The notes below the pieces were generated by a model. That model made no database searches, was not told where the DNA came from, and saw only the letters and a list, made by a program, of their open reading frames with translations. A DNA stretch of 64,000 nt from Trebonia sp050013875 (lineage in GTDB: Bacteria > Actinomycetota > Actinomycetes > Streptosporangiales > Streptosporangiaceae), in assembly GCA_050013875.1 (NCBI GenBank), contig JBEKEK010000002.1:1-64000 (forward strand), read 5' to 3'. Position 1 is the stretch's first letter, and each line of letters starts with the position of its first letter. This document shows positions 9,121 to 18,619 of the stretch, piece by piece. A program made the translations under genes and the position numbers.

Positions 9121-10722
9121 ATGGTCTCAACCCAGCGGCCAGGTCAGGACTTCCGGCCCGGCGTGATGGCGCCCGGGGCTCCCAGGGCGCCCAGGACGCC
9201 CCGGCCCCGGGGATCGTTTCGGCTCGCCGTGCGGCAGTCGCTGCGCGAGCCGTTCACCCGGCGCAACTGGCGGGAGTGCCTTTACGCGGGCGTTAGCCTG
9301 CTCGTCGCGATCCCGCTGTTCGTGTTCACCGCCATCGCCGTCACCGTCGGCCTGGCGGTCTCGGTCAGTTTCGCCGGGCTGCCGTTGCTGGCCACCGCCC
9401 TGCGCGCGTTCCGGCGGCTTGGCGCGTTCTGCCGCCGCCTGGCCGGACGGCCGCCGTGGCCGCGGATCGAGCAGCCGCCGCCACCGCCGCCGCGCCCGCA
9501 ACCGGGCGTCCTGGGCTGGCTCCGGTCGAGCCTGACCGACCCGGTTAGCTGGCGGGCGTGCGCTTACCTGCTGCTCAAGCTCCCGATCGCGCTGCTCGGC
9601 CAGATCGGCGTGATCTACATCGTGGCGTGGGGGGTGGGGTACACGGCGTTCCCGCTCTGGTGGGAGCTGATTCACCAGCTCGCCGCCCATGGCGACGCGG
9701 TCCAGGTACCCGGCTGGCTGACGTGGTGGAAGCCCGACCCGGTGCTCGCCGCCCAGGCGATACACCCCTTCGCCTGGTCCTTCGCGCTGATACCGGCCGG
9801 GATCGCGGCCTTGGCCTGGTCCCCATCCATAGTCCGCGGGTCCAACGACCTGGACCGGAAACTGGCCGCCAGGCTGCTCGGCCCGCCGCTGACCCAGCGG
9901 GTGCGTGACCTGGAAGAAACGCGGGCGAGCGCCGTGGATGACTCGGCCGCGCGGCTGCGCCGGATCGAGCGGGATCTGCACGACGGCGCGCAGGCGCAGA
10001 TGGTCGCGGTGGCGATGAAGCTGGGGCTGGCGCGGGAGAAGCTCGACAGCGCGATCAGCCGAACGTCGGAAGCGGCGTGGGAAGGAGCGCCGGAAGGCGC
10101 CGAAGGGGTTCAGGGGGTTCAGGGGGTTCAGGGGGTTCAGGGGGTTCAGGGGGTTCAGGGGGTTCAGGGGGTTCAGGGAGTTCAAGGGGTTCAAGGGGTT
10201 CAGGGGGTTCAAGGGGCTGGAACAGTCGTGGGCCGGACGGCCGACATCGACCTCGCGCGGGTGCTTGAGCTGGTCGAGGCCGCCCACCGCGGCGCCAAAG
10301 AGGCCATCAGCGAGCTGCGCGACCTAGCCCGGGGCATCCATCCGCCGGTCCTCGACCACGGCCTCGGCACCGCGCTCGCGACCCTGGCCGCGCGCAGCGG
10401 CCTTCCGGTCGAGGTGATCACCGACCTGCCGGAGCGCCCGTCGGCCGCGATCGAGACCATCGCCTACTTCTGCGCGGCCGAACTGCTCGCCAACGTTGCC
10501 AAGCACAGCGGCGCCCGGCATGCCACGCTGGAGGCCGTGCACGTGCCCGGGCTGCTGCGGCTGCGCGTCATCGACGACGGCAGCGGCGGCGCCCGGGTCG
10601 AGCCCGGCGGCGGGCTGGCCGGGCTCGCCGAACGGCTGCGCACGGTGGACGCCGCGATGGAGATCAGCAGCCCGCGCGGCGGTCCGTCGGTGGTCACCGT
10701 CGAGTTGCCGTCGCACGCCTGA
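9121..10722 (+). CDS. NarL-type sensor histidine kinase with 12 GVQ repeats
   Basis: A 533-residue membrane histidine kinase. The N-terminal half has several membrane segments (LYAGVSLLVAIPLFVFTAIA, LLLKLPIALLGQIGVIYIVA, FAWSFALIPAGIAALAW) like the actinobacterial 'putative sensor' domain. The HisKA_3 phosphoacceptor is in RDLHDGAQAQ, and the HATPase has AAELLANVAKHS and the G-box DDGSGGARVEPGGGLAGLAER. Residues 329-364 are twelve Gly-Val-Gln triplets placed between the two helices of the dimerisation hairpin. The start is an ATG at 9121 with only a weak ribosome-binding site; longer frames upstream look non-coding. It pairs with the response regulator 56 bp downstream. Confidence 0.88.
   Translation: MVSTQRPGQDFRPGVMAPGAPRAPRTPRPRGSFRLAVRQSLREPFTRRNWRECLYAGVSLLVAIPLFVFTAIAVTVGLAVSVSFAGLPLLATALRAFRRLGAFCRRLAGRPPWPRIEQPPPPPPRPQPGVLGWLRSSLTDPVSWRACAYLLLKLPIALLGQIGVIYIVAWGVGYTAFPLWWELIHQLAAHGDAVQVPGWLTWWKPDPVLAAQAIHPFAWSFALIPAGIAALAWSPSIVRGSNDLDRKLAARLLGPPLTQRVRDLEETRASAVDDSAARLRRIERDLHDGAQAQMVAVAMKLGLAREKLDSAISRTSEAAWEGAPEGAEGVQGVQGVQGVQGVQGVQGVQGVQGVQGVQGVQGVQGAGTVVGRTADIDLARVLELVEAAHRGAKEAISELRDLARGIHPPVLDHGLGTALATLAARSGLPVEVITDLPERPSAAIETIAYFCAAELLANVAKHSGARHATLEAVHVPGLLRLRVIDDGSGGARVEPGGGLAGLAERLRTVDAAMEISSPRGGPSVVTVELPSHA
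10105..10212. repeat. In-frame 9-bp minisatellite (GGGGTTCAG)12
   Basis: Twelve 9-bp units; the first eight are identical and the last four vary at one or two bases (GGAGTTCAA, GGGGTTCAA). Being a multiple of 3 bp, the repeat adds or loses Gly-Val-Gln without breaking the frame of the histidine kinase. The identity of the first eight copies suggests recent expansion. Confidence 0.95.
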
Positions 10723-10778
10723 GCAAGCAGGCAGGTATGCCTGACCAAGCAGGTAAGAGCGGGTAAGGGAGCACGCCG

Positions 10779-11456
10779 ATGCGAGTCGTCATCGCCGAAG
10801 ACTCCGCCGTGGTCCGGGCGGGCCTGGCGGAGATCCTGGCCGACCGGGGGCACGACGTGGTCGCCGCGGTCGGGAACGGCGAGGCGCTGCTTGCCGCCGT
10901 CGCCGAGCACCACCCGGACGTCACCGTGGTGGACGTGCGGATGCCACCCGGCTACACCGACGAGGGGCTGCGCGCCGCGATCGAGATCCGCCGCCACCAC
11001 CCGGCGACCGGGGTGCTGGTGTTCTCGCAGTACATCGAGACCCGCTACGCCGCCGACCTGCTCGGGGCGACGTCCGGCGCCAGCGCGGGCGGGCCGCACC
11101 GGCGCACGGCCGGCGTCGGTTACCTGCTCAAGGACCGGGTGGCCGACGTCGGCGAGTTCGTGGAGGCGCTCAGCCGGGTGGCGGCAGGCGGCACCGCGCT
11201 TGACCCCGAGGTGGTTTCCCAGCTGCTGGCCGCGAGCCGGCGCGGCGATGCGCTGGGCGATCTCACCCACCGCGAGCGGGAGGTGCTCGCGCTGATGGCA
11301 GAAGGCCGCTCCAACAGCGCCATCGCCGGCCTTCTGGTGGTCTCCGAGCGGGCGGTGGAGAAGCACGTCTCGAACATCTTCAGCAAGCTCGGCCTGGCGC
11401 CGTCCGATGCCGATCACCGCCGCGTCCTGGCCGTGCTCAGGTACCTGGAAGCCTGA
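10779..11456 (+). CDS. NarL/LuxR-family response regulator
   Basis: A 225-residue response regulator. The receiver phosphorylation site is Asp52 (VVDVRMPP), with acidic residues Glu7-Asp8 and Lys in YLLKDRV. The C-terminal LuxR helix-turn-helix spans about 160-220 (LTHREREVLALMAEGRSNSAIAG). The receiver holds an extra stretch, about SGASAGGPHRRTAG, between the fourth helix region and the YLLKD strand that most relatives lack. GGGAG precedes the ATG. Partner of the upstream kinase; targets unknown. Confidence 0.9.
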   Translation: MRVVIAEDSAVVRAGLAEILADRGHDVVAAVGNGEALLAAVAEHHPDVTVVDVRMPPGYTDEGLRAAIEIRRHHPATGVLVFSQYIETRYAADLLGATSGASAGGPHRRTAGVGYLLKDRVADVGEFVEALSRVAAGGTALDPEVVSQLLAASRRGDALGDLTHREREVLALMAEGRSNSAIAGLLVVSERAVEKHVSNIFSKLGLAPSDADHRRVLAVLRYLEA

Positions 11457-11625
11457 CCGGACGACTGGCACCACGCGATCGTTCAAAACCTCGAATTCGC
11501 TTTTCTGAACTGCTTTTACTCGTAGTAGCCGTACGCCCGATTCGGGTGGCCGCACGATCGATCCCGAGCTCCCGCGCAGCAAGCATGGAGGTAGTAAGCG
11601 ACGCATCAGGAAGGCAGGGATCGCG

Positions 11626-12981
11626 ATGAAGCGGCACCCGACAACAGCAGGCCGGAAGCTACGGATCGTCGCGGGGCTCGCGGTCGCGGGCATGACGGCG
11701 GCGGGCCTGGCCGCCTGCGGCTCGCCACGGACGGCGAGCGGTACGGCTGTCTCGGTTGTCTCGGCGCCGGGCCAGGTCGCGCAGACCACGCTCGGCGCGG
11801 TCGGGTACCGGGAGGTCGGCCGCGGGCAGCCGCTGGTCCTGATCATGGGCTACGCCGGGACGATGGAGACCTGGGACCCGCGGTTGGTGGACACCCTCGC
11901 CCGGCATTACCGCGTCGTGATCTTTGACAACGCGGGGATCGGCAGCACCAAGGCGCTGCCGGCGCCGCTCACCATCGACGCCATGGCCAACCAGACCAGC
12001 GCGCTCATCCGGGCCCTCGGCCTCGGCCGCCCGGACGTGCTCGGCTGGTCGATGGGCGGCATCATCGCCCAGGCCCTGGCGGTCCTGCACCCGGAACAGG
12101 TGCGGCGACTGGTGCTGTGCGCCACCTTCCCCGGCGTTGGCACGGTGGTGCCGCCGCAGTCGGCGATCAACGACCTCACTAACGGCAACGGGCTCAGCGT
12201 GCTGTTCCCGGCCAACCAGGCAATGGCGGCCGATGCGTTCGCGGCCGGGACCGAGAGCTATCCGGATGCCGAGCAGGCGTCGGCCGCCGTGATCTCGGCC
12301 CAGGGCGATGCCGTGCTCTCGTGGTGGCACGGAGACGACGCGGCCGGGCAGCGGACGCCGGCCATCTCAGTACCGACGCTCGTCGCTGACGGCACCGAGG
12401 ACCAGCTCGACGCGGAGTCCAATTCGCGTGCCCTCGCCCGGCTCATCCCGGGGGCGAAGCTCGTGCTCTACCCCGACGCCGGGCACGGGTTCCTGTTCCA
12501 GGAGGGCACGCCCTTCGCCGTCACGGTCCAGTCATTCCTCTCTGGGCCGGCCCGCCGGCCCAGCACCGGCGCGATCCGGGCGGAGTTCCTGGCCGGAGAG
12601 TCGCAGGTCACGGCGGCAGGCAACACCTGGGCGGGCCGGCTCAAGGGGCTGTCGCCGCAATCTGCCTCGTCCGGGATCGGCGCAGTCATGTCCGCGAGCC
12701 CGAGCGCAGCCGCGGTCGCGGGGATCGACGAACCATTCGCCGCCGCGCTGACCGACCTCGACTACCGGCTGCTGGCCGCCAATGCCCCCGGAGCTGTCGG
12801 GGACGCCATAGCCTCGTTCGTCGCCGCCCACGAGAAGCTCGCGGATGACATCCTCGCGCTGTCCGCACTGAGCGGTCCGGCCGCCAGCACCTGGACGGCG
12901 ACGATCACTAGCGACTCCCACGCTGCCCAGCGGACGGAGATCACGCTGCGGAAGGCGCTCAACCTCCCCCCTGCGCGCTAA
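11626..12981 (+). CDS. Alpha/beta hydrolase lipoprotein
   Basis: A 451-residue secreted lipoprotein: a basic N-terminus, hydrophobic stretch and lipobox LAAC with Cys31. The alpha/beta hydrolase core has the nucleophile Ser142 in GWSMGG, an acid candidate in VADGTEDQLD and His in PDAGHGFLF. After the hydrolase fold comes an extra 140-residue helical, Ala-rich C-terminal region of unknown role. GGAAGG lies upstream of the ATG. Probably an extracytoplasmic esterase or peptidase-like hydrolase. Confidence 0.85.
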   Translation: MKRHPTTAGRKLRIVAGLAVAGMTAAGLAACGSPRTASGTAVSVVSAPGQVAQTTLGAVGYREVGRGQPLVLIMGYAGTMETWDPRLVDTLARHYRVVIFDNAGIGSTKALPAPLTIDAMANQTSALIRALGLGRPDVLGWSMGGIIAQALAVLHPEQVRRLVLCATFPGVGTVVPPQSAINDLTNGNGLSVLFPANQAMAADAFAAGTESYPDAEQASAAVISAQGDAVLSWWHGDDAAGQRTPAISVPTLVADGTEDQLDAESNSRALARLIPGAKLVLYPDAGHGFLFQEGTPFAVTVQSFLSGPARRPSTGAIRAEFLAGESQVTAAGNTWAGRLKGLSPQSASSGIGAVMSASPSAAAVAGIDEPFAAALTDLDYRLLAANAPGAVGDAIASFVAAHEKLADDILALSALSGPAASTWTATITSDSHAAQRTEITLRKALNLPPAR

Positions 12982-13023
12982 ACCCCGTCAGCCGGCCAAA
13001 CCGGCGACCGCTACGGTTGCCTT

Positions 13024-13839
13024 ATGCCGCCTACCGGTCCGGAACTCCCGCCCGCCTACTACCTGCCCCTCGGCGACGGCCGCTTCGCGGCGACCGAAGC
13101 GACGATGAGCCCGTGGGACCAGGCTGCCCAGCATGGCGGCCCGCCCACCGCACTGCTCGCGGCCTGCCTTGACGACGCGTTCGGACGCCCAACGATGCGA
13201 GTGGCCCGCATCAGCATGGACTTCCTCGGCCCGGTCCCGCGCGCCGAGGTGCGCGTCCAGACCAGCCTGCTCCGGCCAGGGAAGCGCACCCAGCTGAGCG
13301 AGGCGACGCTGTGGGCGGGCGATCGCCCGGTGGCGGTGGCACGAGTCTGGCATCTGGCCACAGCCGCCGCGCCGCCTGCCGCCGCGGACGCGGACGCGGC
13401 GAGCCCGCCGGTTCCCGGCGACCTGCCCGAACCCCAGCCGCAGCGGTACTTCGGCGGCGACAGCGACTGGGGCTACGGACGGGCCATTGAGTGGCGGATG
13501 GTCTCCGGCGGCTTCACCAGCTCGGCCGGGGCCGGCGACGTGTGGACGCGGGTGCGGATCCCGCTGATCGCCGGGCAGCCGCTGAACGGCCTCGGCCGCT
13601 TCGCGGTGGTGGCCGACTCCGCCAACGGACTCAGCGCCCCGCTGAGCTTCAGCGAGTGGCTGTTCATCCCGCCCGGGGTGAGCATGCACCTGCACCGTTA
13701 CCCGGTCGGTGAATGGGTCCGCCTCACCGCGAAATCGGACCCCGGTATTGACGGCATCGGTCTGACCGAGGGCACGCTGGCGGACGCGGCCGGCCGCTGC
13801 GGCACCGTCACCCAGCCGCTGCTTGTCGCCCCGCGCTGA
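13024..13839 (+). CDS. Acyl-CoA thioesterase family protein (double hotdog)
   Basis: A 271-residue protein of the TesB-like / 4HBT_3 thioesterase family: HGGPPTALLA and a matching second half (SPL..WLFIPPGVSMHLHRYPVGEW, RCGTVTQPLLV). It would hydrolyse acyl-CoA thioesters; the acyl group is unknown. The ATG follows TACGGT by 6 bp with no ribosome-binding site, so the mRNA may be leaderless. Confidence 0.85.
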   Translation: MPPTGPELPPAYYLPLGDGRFAATEATMSPWDQAAQHGGPPTALLAACLDDAFGRPTMRVARISMDFLGPVPRAEVRVQTSLLRPGKRTQLSEATLWAGDRPVAVARVWHLATAAAPPAAADADAASPPVPGDLPEPQPQRYFGGDSDWGYGRAIEWRMVSGGFTSSAGAGDVWTRVRIPLIAGQPLNGLGRFAVVADSANGLSAPLSFSEWLFIPPGVSMHLHRYPVGEWVRLTAKSDPGIDGIGLTEGTLADAAGRCGTVTQPLLVAPR

Positions 13840-13982
13840 GGCCGCCGGCCGCGGCACAACCGCGGCCGGCGACCGGCGCTATAACTGACGTGATCGCGGA
13901 GGAATACCTCGCCCGCCCCCGGGTAGCCGTTGCCACTGTCAGAAACACCCGAACGCACTACCTCGATCGGGAAGTGATAGCT

Positions 13983-14591
13983 ATGGCGGGAATCATGCGG
14001 ATCCGGCGCAGTCACGGGATCCTCGGCGGGACACTGATTGCCCTGCTCGGAATCTGGGGCGCGCTGGTCCCCTTCGTGGGCCCGTATTTCCATTACGCGT
14101 ACACGCCGGACAAGGCGTGGACGTACGACCACGGGCGGCTCTTGCTTGAGGTCCTACCGGGGGCCGCCGCGTTCCTCGGCGGCGTCCTGCTGATCTACGC
14201 GATGAGCAGGCACCTGGCGCTGTTCGGCGCCCTGCTTGGCATCCTGGCCGGCGCCTGGTTCGCGCTCGGGAACGTGTTCGTCCCGCTGTGGACGAGCAAC
14301 CCCTCCCCGGCCGGCGTTCCGGCCAGCGCGACCACGTTCATGCGGATCATGGAGCAGATCGGCTTCTTCACCGGGCTCGGCATCGTCTTGGTGCTGCTGT
14401 CGGCCGCGGTGGCCGGCCGCATCACCGCCGTTCCCCGCCTGGTGACCGAGCCGCCGGTGATCCCCGCGCAGCCGACGCCGACCGTGGTCGACGCGCAGCC
14501 GACGCGGACGAGCTGGTTCCGTCGCCAGCCGACCACGGTGGAGAACGCCGCCGACGCCGACGAAGTCGAGGAGACGCGCGTCACCTCATAA
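13983..14591 (+). CDS. Four-helix membrane protein of unknown function
   Basis: A 202-residue protein with about four membrane helices (residues about 12-160) and a hydrophilic, Thr/Pro-rich C-terminal tail of about 50 residues. It resembles small actinobacterial integral membrane proteins without known role. I chose the ATG at 13983, preceded by GGGAAG; the frame extends 31 codons upstream without membrane or family features. Confidence 0.65.
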   Translation: MAGIMRIRRSHGILGGTLIALLGIWGALVPFVGPYFHYAYTPDKAWTYDHGRLLLEVLPGAAAFLGGVLLIYAMSRHLALFGALLGILAGAWFALGNVFVPLWTSNPSPAGVPASATTFMRIMEQIGFFTGLGIVLVLLSAAVAGRITAVPRLVTEPPVIPAQPTPTVVDAQPTRTSWFRRQPTTVENAADADEVEETRVTS

Positions 14592-14623
14592 CCACCACCC
14601 GACCGTCTTAGCGCTTGGGTGAA

Positions 14624-14667
14624 CAGTCGGCCACGGCTCCGCTTTCGAGTGGATCCGTGGCCGGCTG
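14624..14667. terminator. Bidirectional stem-loop terminator
   Basis: CAGTCGGCCACGG (14624-14636) pairs with CCGTGGCCGGCTG (14655-14667), a 13-bp stem with one wobble pair and an 18-nt loop. It sits between convergent genes (membrane protein, plus strand; MarR, minus strand) and could end both transcripts. Confidence 0.7.
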
Positions 14668-14706
14668 CTGTCTAGTGAGCATTAATGCGGGCGGCCGCGG
14701 CCGAGG

Positions 14707-15138
14707 CTATTCCCGGGATTCCGGGTCAAGCAGGCTAAGCAGCTGCCCCAAAGACTTGCGGTCTTCCGCCGACAACGGCGCGAAAAGATCCTCGGCCGCG
14801 CCCCGCCTGGCCTCGCGCATGTCGTCGCGGACGGCACGGCCCTGGTCGGTGAGATGCAACCGGATGGCGCGGCGGTTGCGCGGATCGACCTCGCGGCGGA
14901 CCAGCCCCGCCTCCTCCAGCGCGTCGATCACGGTGGTGACCGAGCGCGGCACGATGCCGAGGTGCTCGGCCAGTTCGGTCATCCGCAGTGGTTCCTCGCT
15001 ACGGGTGATGATGCGCAGGGCGCGCTCCTGGCCTGGGGTGAGGCCGAGGGGGGCGAGCCGCTGAGCCTGGGCGCGGCGGAGCCGCCTGATCTGCCGCTGG
15101 AGCAGGTCCGCAAGTTGGACCGGGTCTTCGTACTCCAT
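14707..15138 (-). CDS. MarR-family transcriptional regulator
   Basis: A 143-residue MarR regulator with the winged helix (MTELAEHLGIVPRSVTTVIDALEEAGLVRR) and wing D-x-R-N-R-R. It is divergent from an ABC exporter gene 73 bp away, the usual arrangement for a MarR repressor that controls an efflux pump and its own gene. Ligand unknown. Confidence 0.9.
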   Translation of the reverse strand: MEYEDPVQLADLLQRQIRRLRRAQAQRLAPLGLTPGQERALRIITRSEEPLRMTELAEHLGIVPRSVTTVIDALEEAGLVRREVDPRNRRAIRLHLTDQGRAVRDDMREARRGAAEDLFAPLSAEDRKSLGQLLSLLDPESRE

Positions 15139-15186
15139 GGCCTCACGGTACCAGGAGTCAGGCTCATACTGAGTAAGGAATTATTG

Positions 15187-15209
15187 TGAGCTAGACTCTG
15201 TTTGAGCTA
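15187..15209. promoter_or_regulatory. TGAGCTA direct repeats before the ABC exporter
   Basis: TGAGCTA occurs at 15187-15193 and 15203-15209, just before the exporter ATG at 15212. A -10-like TAGACT lies at 15192-15197, which would place transcription start close to the ATG and give a leaderless or near-leaderless message. The pair is a candidate MarR binding site. Confidence 0.4.
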
Positions 15210-15211
15210 TC

Positions 15212-17056
15212 ATGACAAATGAACTCGACAACCTGGAGACCTTATTGAGTACCGCACAGAACCCCAAGAACCACACGAACCACCCCAAGAACACCGAGAA
15301 GAACCCGCGCGTATCGATGCGCCGCATCCTGCGCCTCTTCCGCCCTTACCGCTGGAGCCTGCTTTTCGTCGGCTTCCTCGTCTGCGCTTCCTCGCTCGTC
15401 TCGCTGGTCAACCCGTTCCTGATCCGCGCGATCATCGACGTGGCGCTGCCCCAGGGACGGACCGGCCTGCTCGGCCTGCTCGCCCTCGGCATGATCGTGG
15501 TGGCGATCGCGAACAGCTCATTCAGCGTCTCGCAGACCTATGTGTCAACCAAGGTCGGCCAGCGGGTCATGCACGACCTGCGCACCGCCGTCTACTCGCA
15601 CTTGCAGCGCATGTCGCTCGCCTTCTTCACCAAGACGCGGACCGGCGAGGTGCAGTCGCGCATCGCCAACGACATCGGCGGCATGCAGGCCACCGTCACC
15701 ACGACCGCCACCGCGCTGGTCTCCAACGCGACCACCGTCATCGCCGCGGTCGTCGCGATGGCCGTCCTCGACTGGCGGCTCACCATCGCGTCGCTGGTCA
15801 TGCTGCCGTTCTTCGTCTGGGTCAGCCGCCGCGTGGGGACCGAGCGCCGCCGCATTACCCGCGACCGGCAGCGCAAGCTTTCCGCAATCACCACGATCGT
15901 GCAGGAGTCGCTCTCGGTCAGCGGCATCATGCTCGGCCATACGATGGGCCGCTCCCGCTCGCTCACCGACTCCTTCTCGACCGAGTCCCAGCAGCTCTCC
16001 GACCTTGAGATCGCCTCGAACATGGCCGGCCGCTGGCGTCAGTCGACGATCCAGATCGTCATGTCGGCGATGCCCGCGGTCATCTACTGGGTGACCGGGC
16101 TGACCGGCCACGGCGGCCAGATGGCCATCTCGATCGGCACCCTGGTCGCCTTCACCACCTTGCAGCAGAGCCTCTTCCGCCCGGCCGTGCAGCTGATGAG
16201 CACCGGCGTCGATATCCAAAGCTCGCTCGAGCTGTTCAGCCGCATCTTCGAGTACCTGGACCTCCCCATCGACATCGAGGAGCCTGAGCACCCGACGCCG
16301 ATGAGCAACGTGCGCGGCGAGCTGCGCCTTGACCACGTCGGCTTCCGCTACGACGGCTCACCGCAGCCGACCCTGCAGGACATCGACGTGACCGTCCCGG
16401 CCGGCCACAGCCTCGCCATCGTCGGCGAGACCGGCTCGGGCAAGACCACCCTCAGCTACCTCATACCCCGGCTCTACGACGTGAGCGCCGGCAGCGTGCG
16501 GATTGACGGGGTTGACGTAAGGGACATGTCCTTCGACGACCTGGCCGACACGATCGGCGTCGTTTCCCAGGAGACCTACCTCTTCCACTCCTCGGTCGCC
16601 GACAACCTGCGGTTCGCCAAGCCCGACGCCACCGACGAGGAGCTGGTCGCGGCGGCGAGGGCCGCCCAGATCCACGACCACCTGGCGGCCCTGCCCGACG
16701 GCTACGACACCGTGGTCGGCGAGCGCGGCTACCGGTTCTCCGGTGGCGAGAAGCAGCGCCTGGCCATCGCCCGGGCGGTGCTGCGCAACCCGCCAATCTT
16801 GGTGCTCGACGAGGCCACCAGCGCCCTCGACACGCAGACCGAGCAGGCGGTCCAGGAGGCCATCGACACCCTGAGCGCCGGCCGGACCACGATCACGATC
16901 GCGCACCGGCTGTCGACCATCCGCGACGCCGACGAGATCCTGGTACTCGACCACGGGCAGATCGTCGAACGCGGCACCCACGACGACCTGCTCGCCCAGG
17001 CCGGCTACTACTCGGCCCTCGTCAACCGGGACGCCGACATGGTCGCGGCCGCGTGA
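15212..17056 (+). CDS. ABC exporter, fused membrane and ATPase domains
   Basis: A 614-residue half-size ABC exporter. After an unusual Asn/Lys/His-rich N-terminus (residues about 10-35) come six membrane helices (about 40-330) and an ATPase domain with Walker A GETGSGKTT, signature SGGEKQR and Walker B LVLDEATSALD. It would work as a homodimer exporting a drug or lipid. Divergent from the MarR gene, which probably regulates it. Confidence 0.93.
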   Translation: MTNELDNLETLLSTAQNPKNHTNHPKNTEKNPRVSMRRILRLFRPYRWSLLFVGFLVCASSLVSLVNPFLIRAIIDVALPQGRTGLLGLLALGMIVVAIANSSFSVSQTYVSTKVGQRVMHDLRTAVYSHLQRMSLAFFTKTRTGEVQSRIANDIGGMQATVTTTATALVSNATTVIAAVVAMAVLDWRLTIASLVMLPFFVWVSRRVGTERRRITRDRQRKLSAITTIVQESLSVSGIMLGHTMGRSRSLTDSFSTESQQLSDLEIASNMAGRWRQSTIQIVMSAMPAVIYWVTGLTGHGGQMAISIGTLVAFTTLQQSLFRPAVQLMSTGVDIQSSLELFSRIFEYLDLPIDIEEPEHPTPMSNVRGELRLDHVGFRYDGSPQPTLQDIDVTVPAGHSLAIVGETGSGKTTLSYLIPRLYDVSAGSVRIDGVDVRDMSFDDLADTIGVVSQETYLFHSSVADNLRFAKPDATDEELVAAARAAQIHDHLAALPDGYDTVVGERGYRFSGGEKQRLAIARAVLRNPPILVLDEATSALDTQTEQAVQEAIDTLSAGRTTITIAHRLSTIRDADEILVLDHGQIVERGTHDDLLAQAGYYSALVNRDADMVAAA

Positions 17057-17144
17057 CGCCTGAGAAAATGTCCCGGAAAGCACCTCAATCGAAAATGTCC
17101 AAAGAACTAAGAACTAGTTAACAGCGCCCGGTTACATTGCTGCC

Positions 17145-17747
17145 ATGGAGCAATTGCCCGAGCTGCCGGCCGTTACCGTCAGGCAGCGGCCTCGACGGCC
17201 GATCTGGGCCGGGGTCGGCGTCGTGATCATGGTGCTCGGACTGGCCGCCAGCCTCGCCGCGCAGCCGACCATCTCCGGCAAGATCACCGCGGCGGTGTTC
17301 TTCGGCCTTTTCATCGCGGTCATCGTCTGGCTCTGGGGGCGGGCGAACCGGTGGCGGGACCGGCTCGAGATCACGCCGGAGGCCATCAGGTTCCGGCACG
17401 GCCGCGGCGGCGGCCCGTCCATCATCCTGACTCGGGAACAGGGCACGGACCTGCGGCTAATTCCGTCGCTGCGCGACCACGGGGTCACGGCGGGACCCCG
17501 GCTCGCCCTCGTGGGCAGCGGCCAGGCCATCACCATCTACGGCTTCTCCATGAACGCCGTGCGGCGCGGCTGCACGGCGGCCGGCTGGCGGTTCGGTAAC
17601 GGCACCCCCGAGGAAGCCGCCCGTGACCTGCGTGACCTGCGAGAAGAAGGCCGACTGGCGGAGGCGGCGCAGCTCATCGAGCTGTTCGGCCCCGGTGACC
17701 GGCCCGTTGACTCCGATCCAGGCACCTCGCTGAGCGCCCCGGATTAG
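17145..17747 (+). CDS. Two-helix membrane protein with PH-like domain, unknown function
   Basis: A 200-residue protein with two membrane helices (residues about 20-70) and a cytoplasmic part of alternating strands (LEITPEAIRFRHG, RLALVGSGQAITIYGFSM) resembling bacterial PH-like domains, then a charged helix. Function unknown. Its stop codon overlaps that of the convergent next gene by 4 bp. Confidence 0.65.
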   Translation: MEQLPELPAVTVRQRPRRPIWAGVGVVIMVLGLAASLAAQPTISGKITAAVFFGLFIAVIVWLWGRANRWRDRLEITPEAIRFRHGRGGGPSIILTREQGTDLRLIPSLRDHGVTAGPRLALVGSGQAITIYGFSMNAVRRGCTAAGWRFGNGTPEEAARDLRDLREEGRLAEAAQLIELFGPGDRPVDSDPGTSLSAPD

Positions 17748-18580
17748 CCGGCATCGCCTGCTGGCGGCGGCCCGAGCAGGCGGGTCATGTGCAGCGAACC
17801 TAGCGATGGCCGCCAGTCGCCCTCGCCGAGGGCCCGCCGGGTCTGCTCCCAGATGGCCGGCCAGATCAGCTTCTCCGCTTCCGCTCTGGTCGGCGCGGGG
17901 TCGCTGGACACTTCCAGCCGCGCCGAGGAGCCCCACTTCACGTCGTGCTCGGCGATGCCCGCGTCGAGCAGGTACGTGCCGGTCGGCACCAGCACCCCGT
18001 CGCCGGGGGAAGTTCCGGTCCGCCGGCGGTACTCCTCGGCAGTCTCGAACCTGCTCACGAAGGTATAGCCGAGGTGCGCGTCGAGCGTCGATACGTGACC
18101 GCGGGTGAGCCGCCACGGCCATCCTCCCGGCCCGGTGAACTTCAGCGTCAGCATGCCGACGAAGCTCTGCTCACCGTCGGCCCAGTCCCACGGCAGGACG
18201 GCCCCCGGCATGACAGCCCCTAGCTCCGGCGCGGGCTGGATCCGCTGCCGCCCGGTGAACCTCCATTGCACCCCGAGCTCTGGCGGGTCGGCGGCGGTGT
18301 CGAGCTGCCAGATGACTATCTCCGTCACCAGCGGCCCGGCGGCGATCACCCACTTCTTCCTGACCGGGTTCAGCAGCCAGTGCGCGGCGTCAGCGTCCGC
18401 CATCGCCGCCAGCGCCGACTCGTCGCCATTGACCGCCGTCACCCAGGCGGCGACCGCCAGCCGCGCCGCCTTGCCCGCCATGACCGTTCCGAACCAGCCG
18501 CTGCCGGACTCGGTCATCGTCGCGGCAGCGGCGGGGTAGGCGTCAAGGCTCGCCGCCGCCACCATCTCGAACTCGCTCAT
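17744..18580 (-). CDS. Conserved hypothetical protein
   Basis: A 278-residue soluble protein that I do not recognise. The sequence is Trp-rich (VIWQLDTAADPPELGVQWRF, FTGPGGWPWRLTRGH), with no signal peptide or membrane helix, and reads well as a genuine actinobacterial gene by codon use. The only context is the convergent overlap with the membrane protein. Confidence 0.6.
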   Translation of the reverse strand: MSEFEMVAAASLDAYPAAAATMTESGSGWFGTVMAGKAARLAVAAWVTAVNGDESALAAMADADAAHWLLNPVRKKWVIAAGPLVTEIVIWQLDTAADPPELGVQWRFTGRQRIQPAPELGAVMPGAVLPWDWADGEQSFVGMLTLKFTGPGGWPWRLTRGHVSTLDAHLGYTFVSRFETAEEYRRRTGTSPGDGVLVPTGTYLLDAGIAEHDVKWGSSARLEVSSDPAPTRAEAEKLIWPAIWEQTRRALGEGDWRPSLGSLHMTRLLGPPPAGDAG

Positions 18581-18619
18581 CTCCAGATGATGACCGATCC
18601 TGACCGGCCTCGCACCGCG

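Noticed and set aside
9127..10287. Long minus-strand frame with LNP repeats opposite the histidine kinase
   Set aside because: It is the complement of the GVQ repeat and of a well-defined kinase; no domain of its own.
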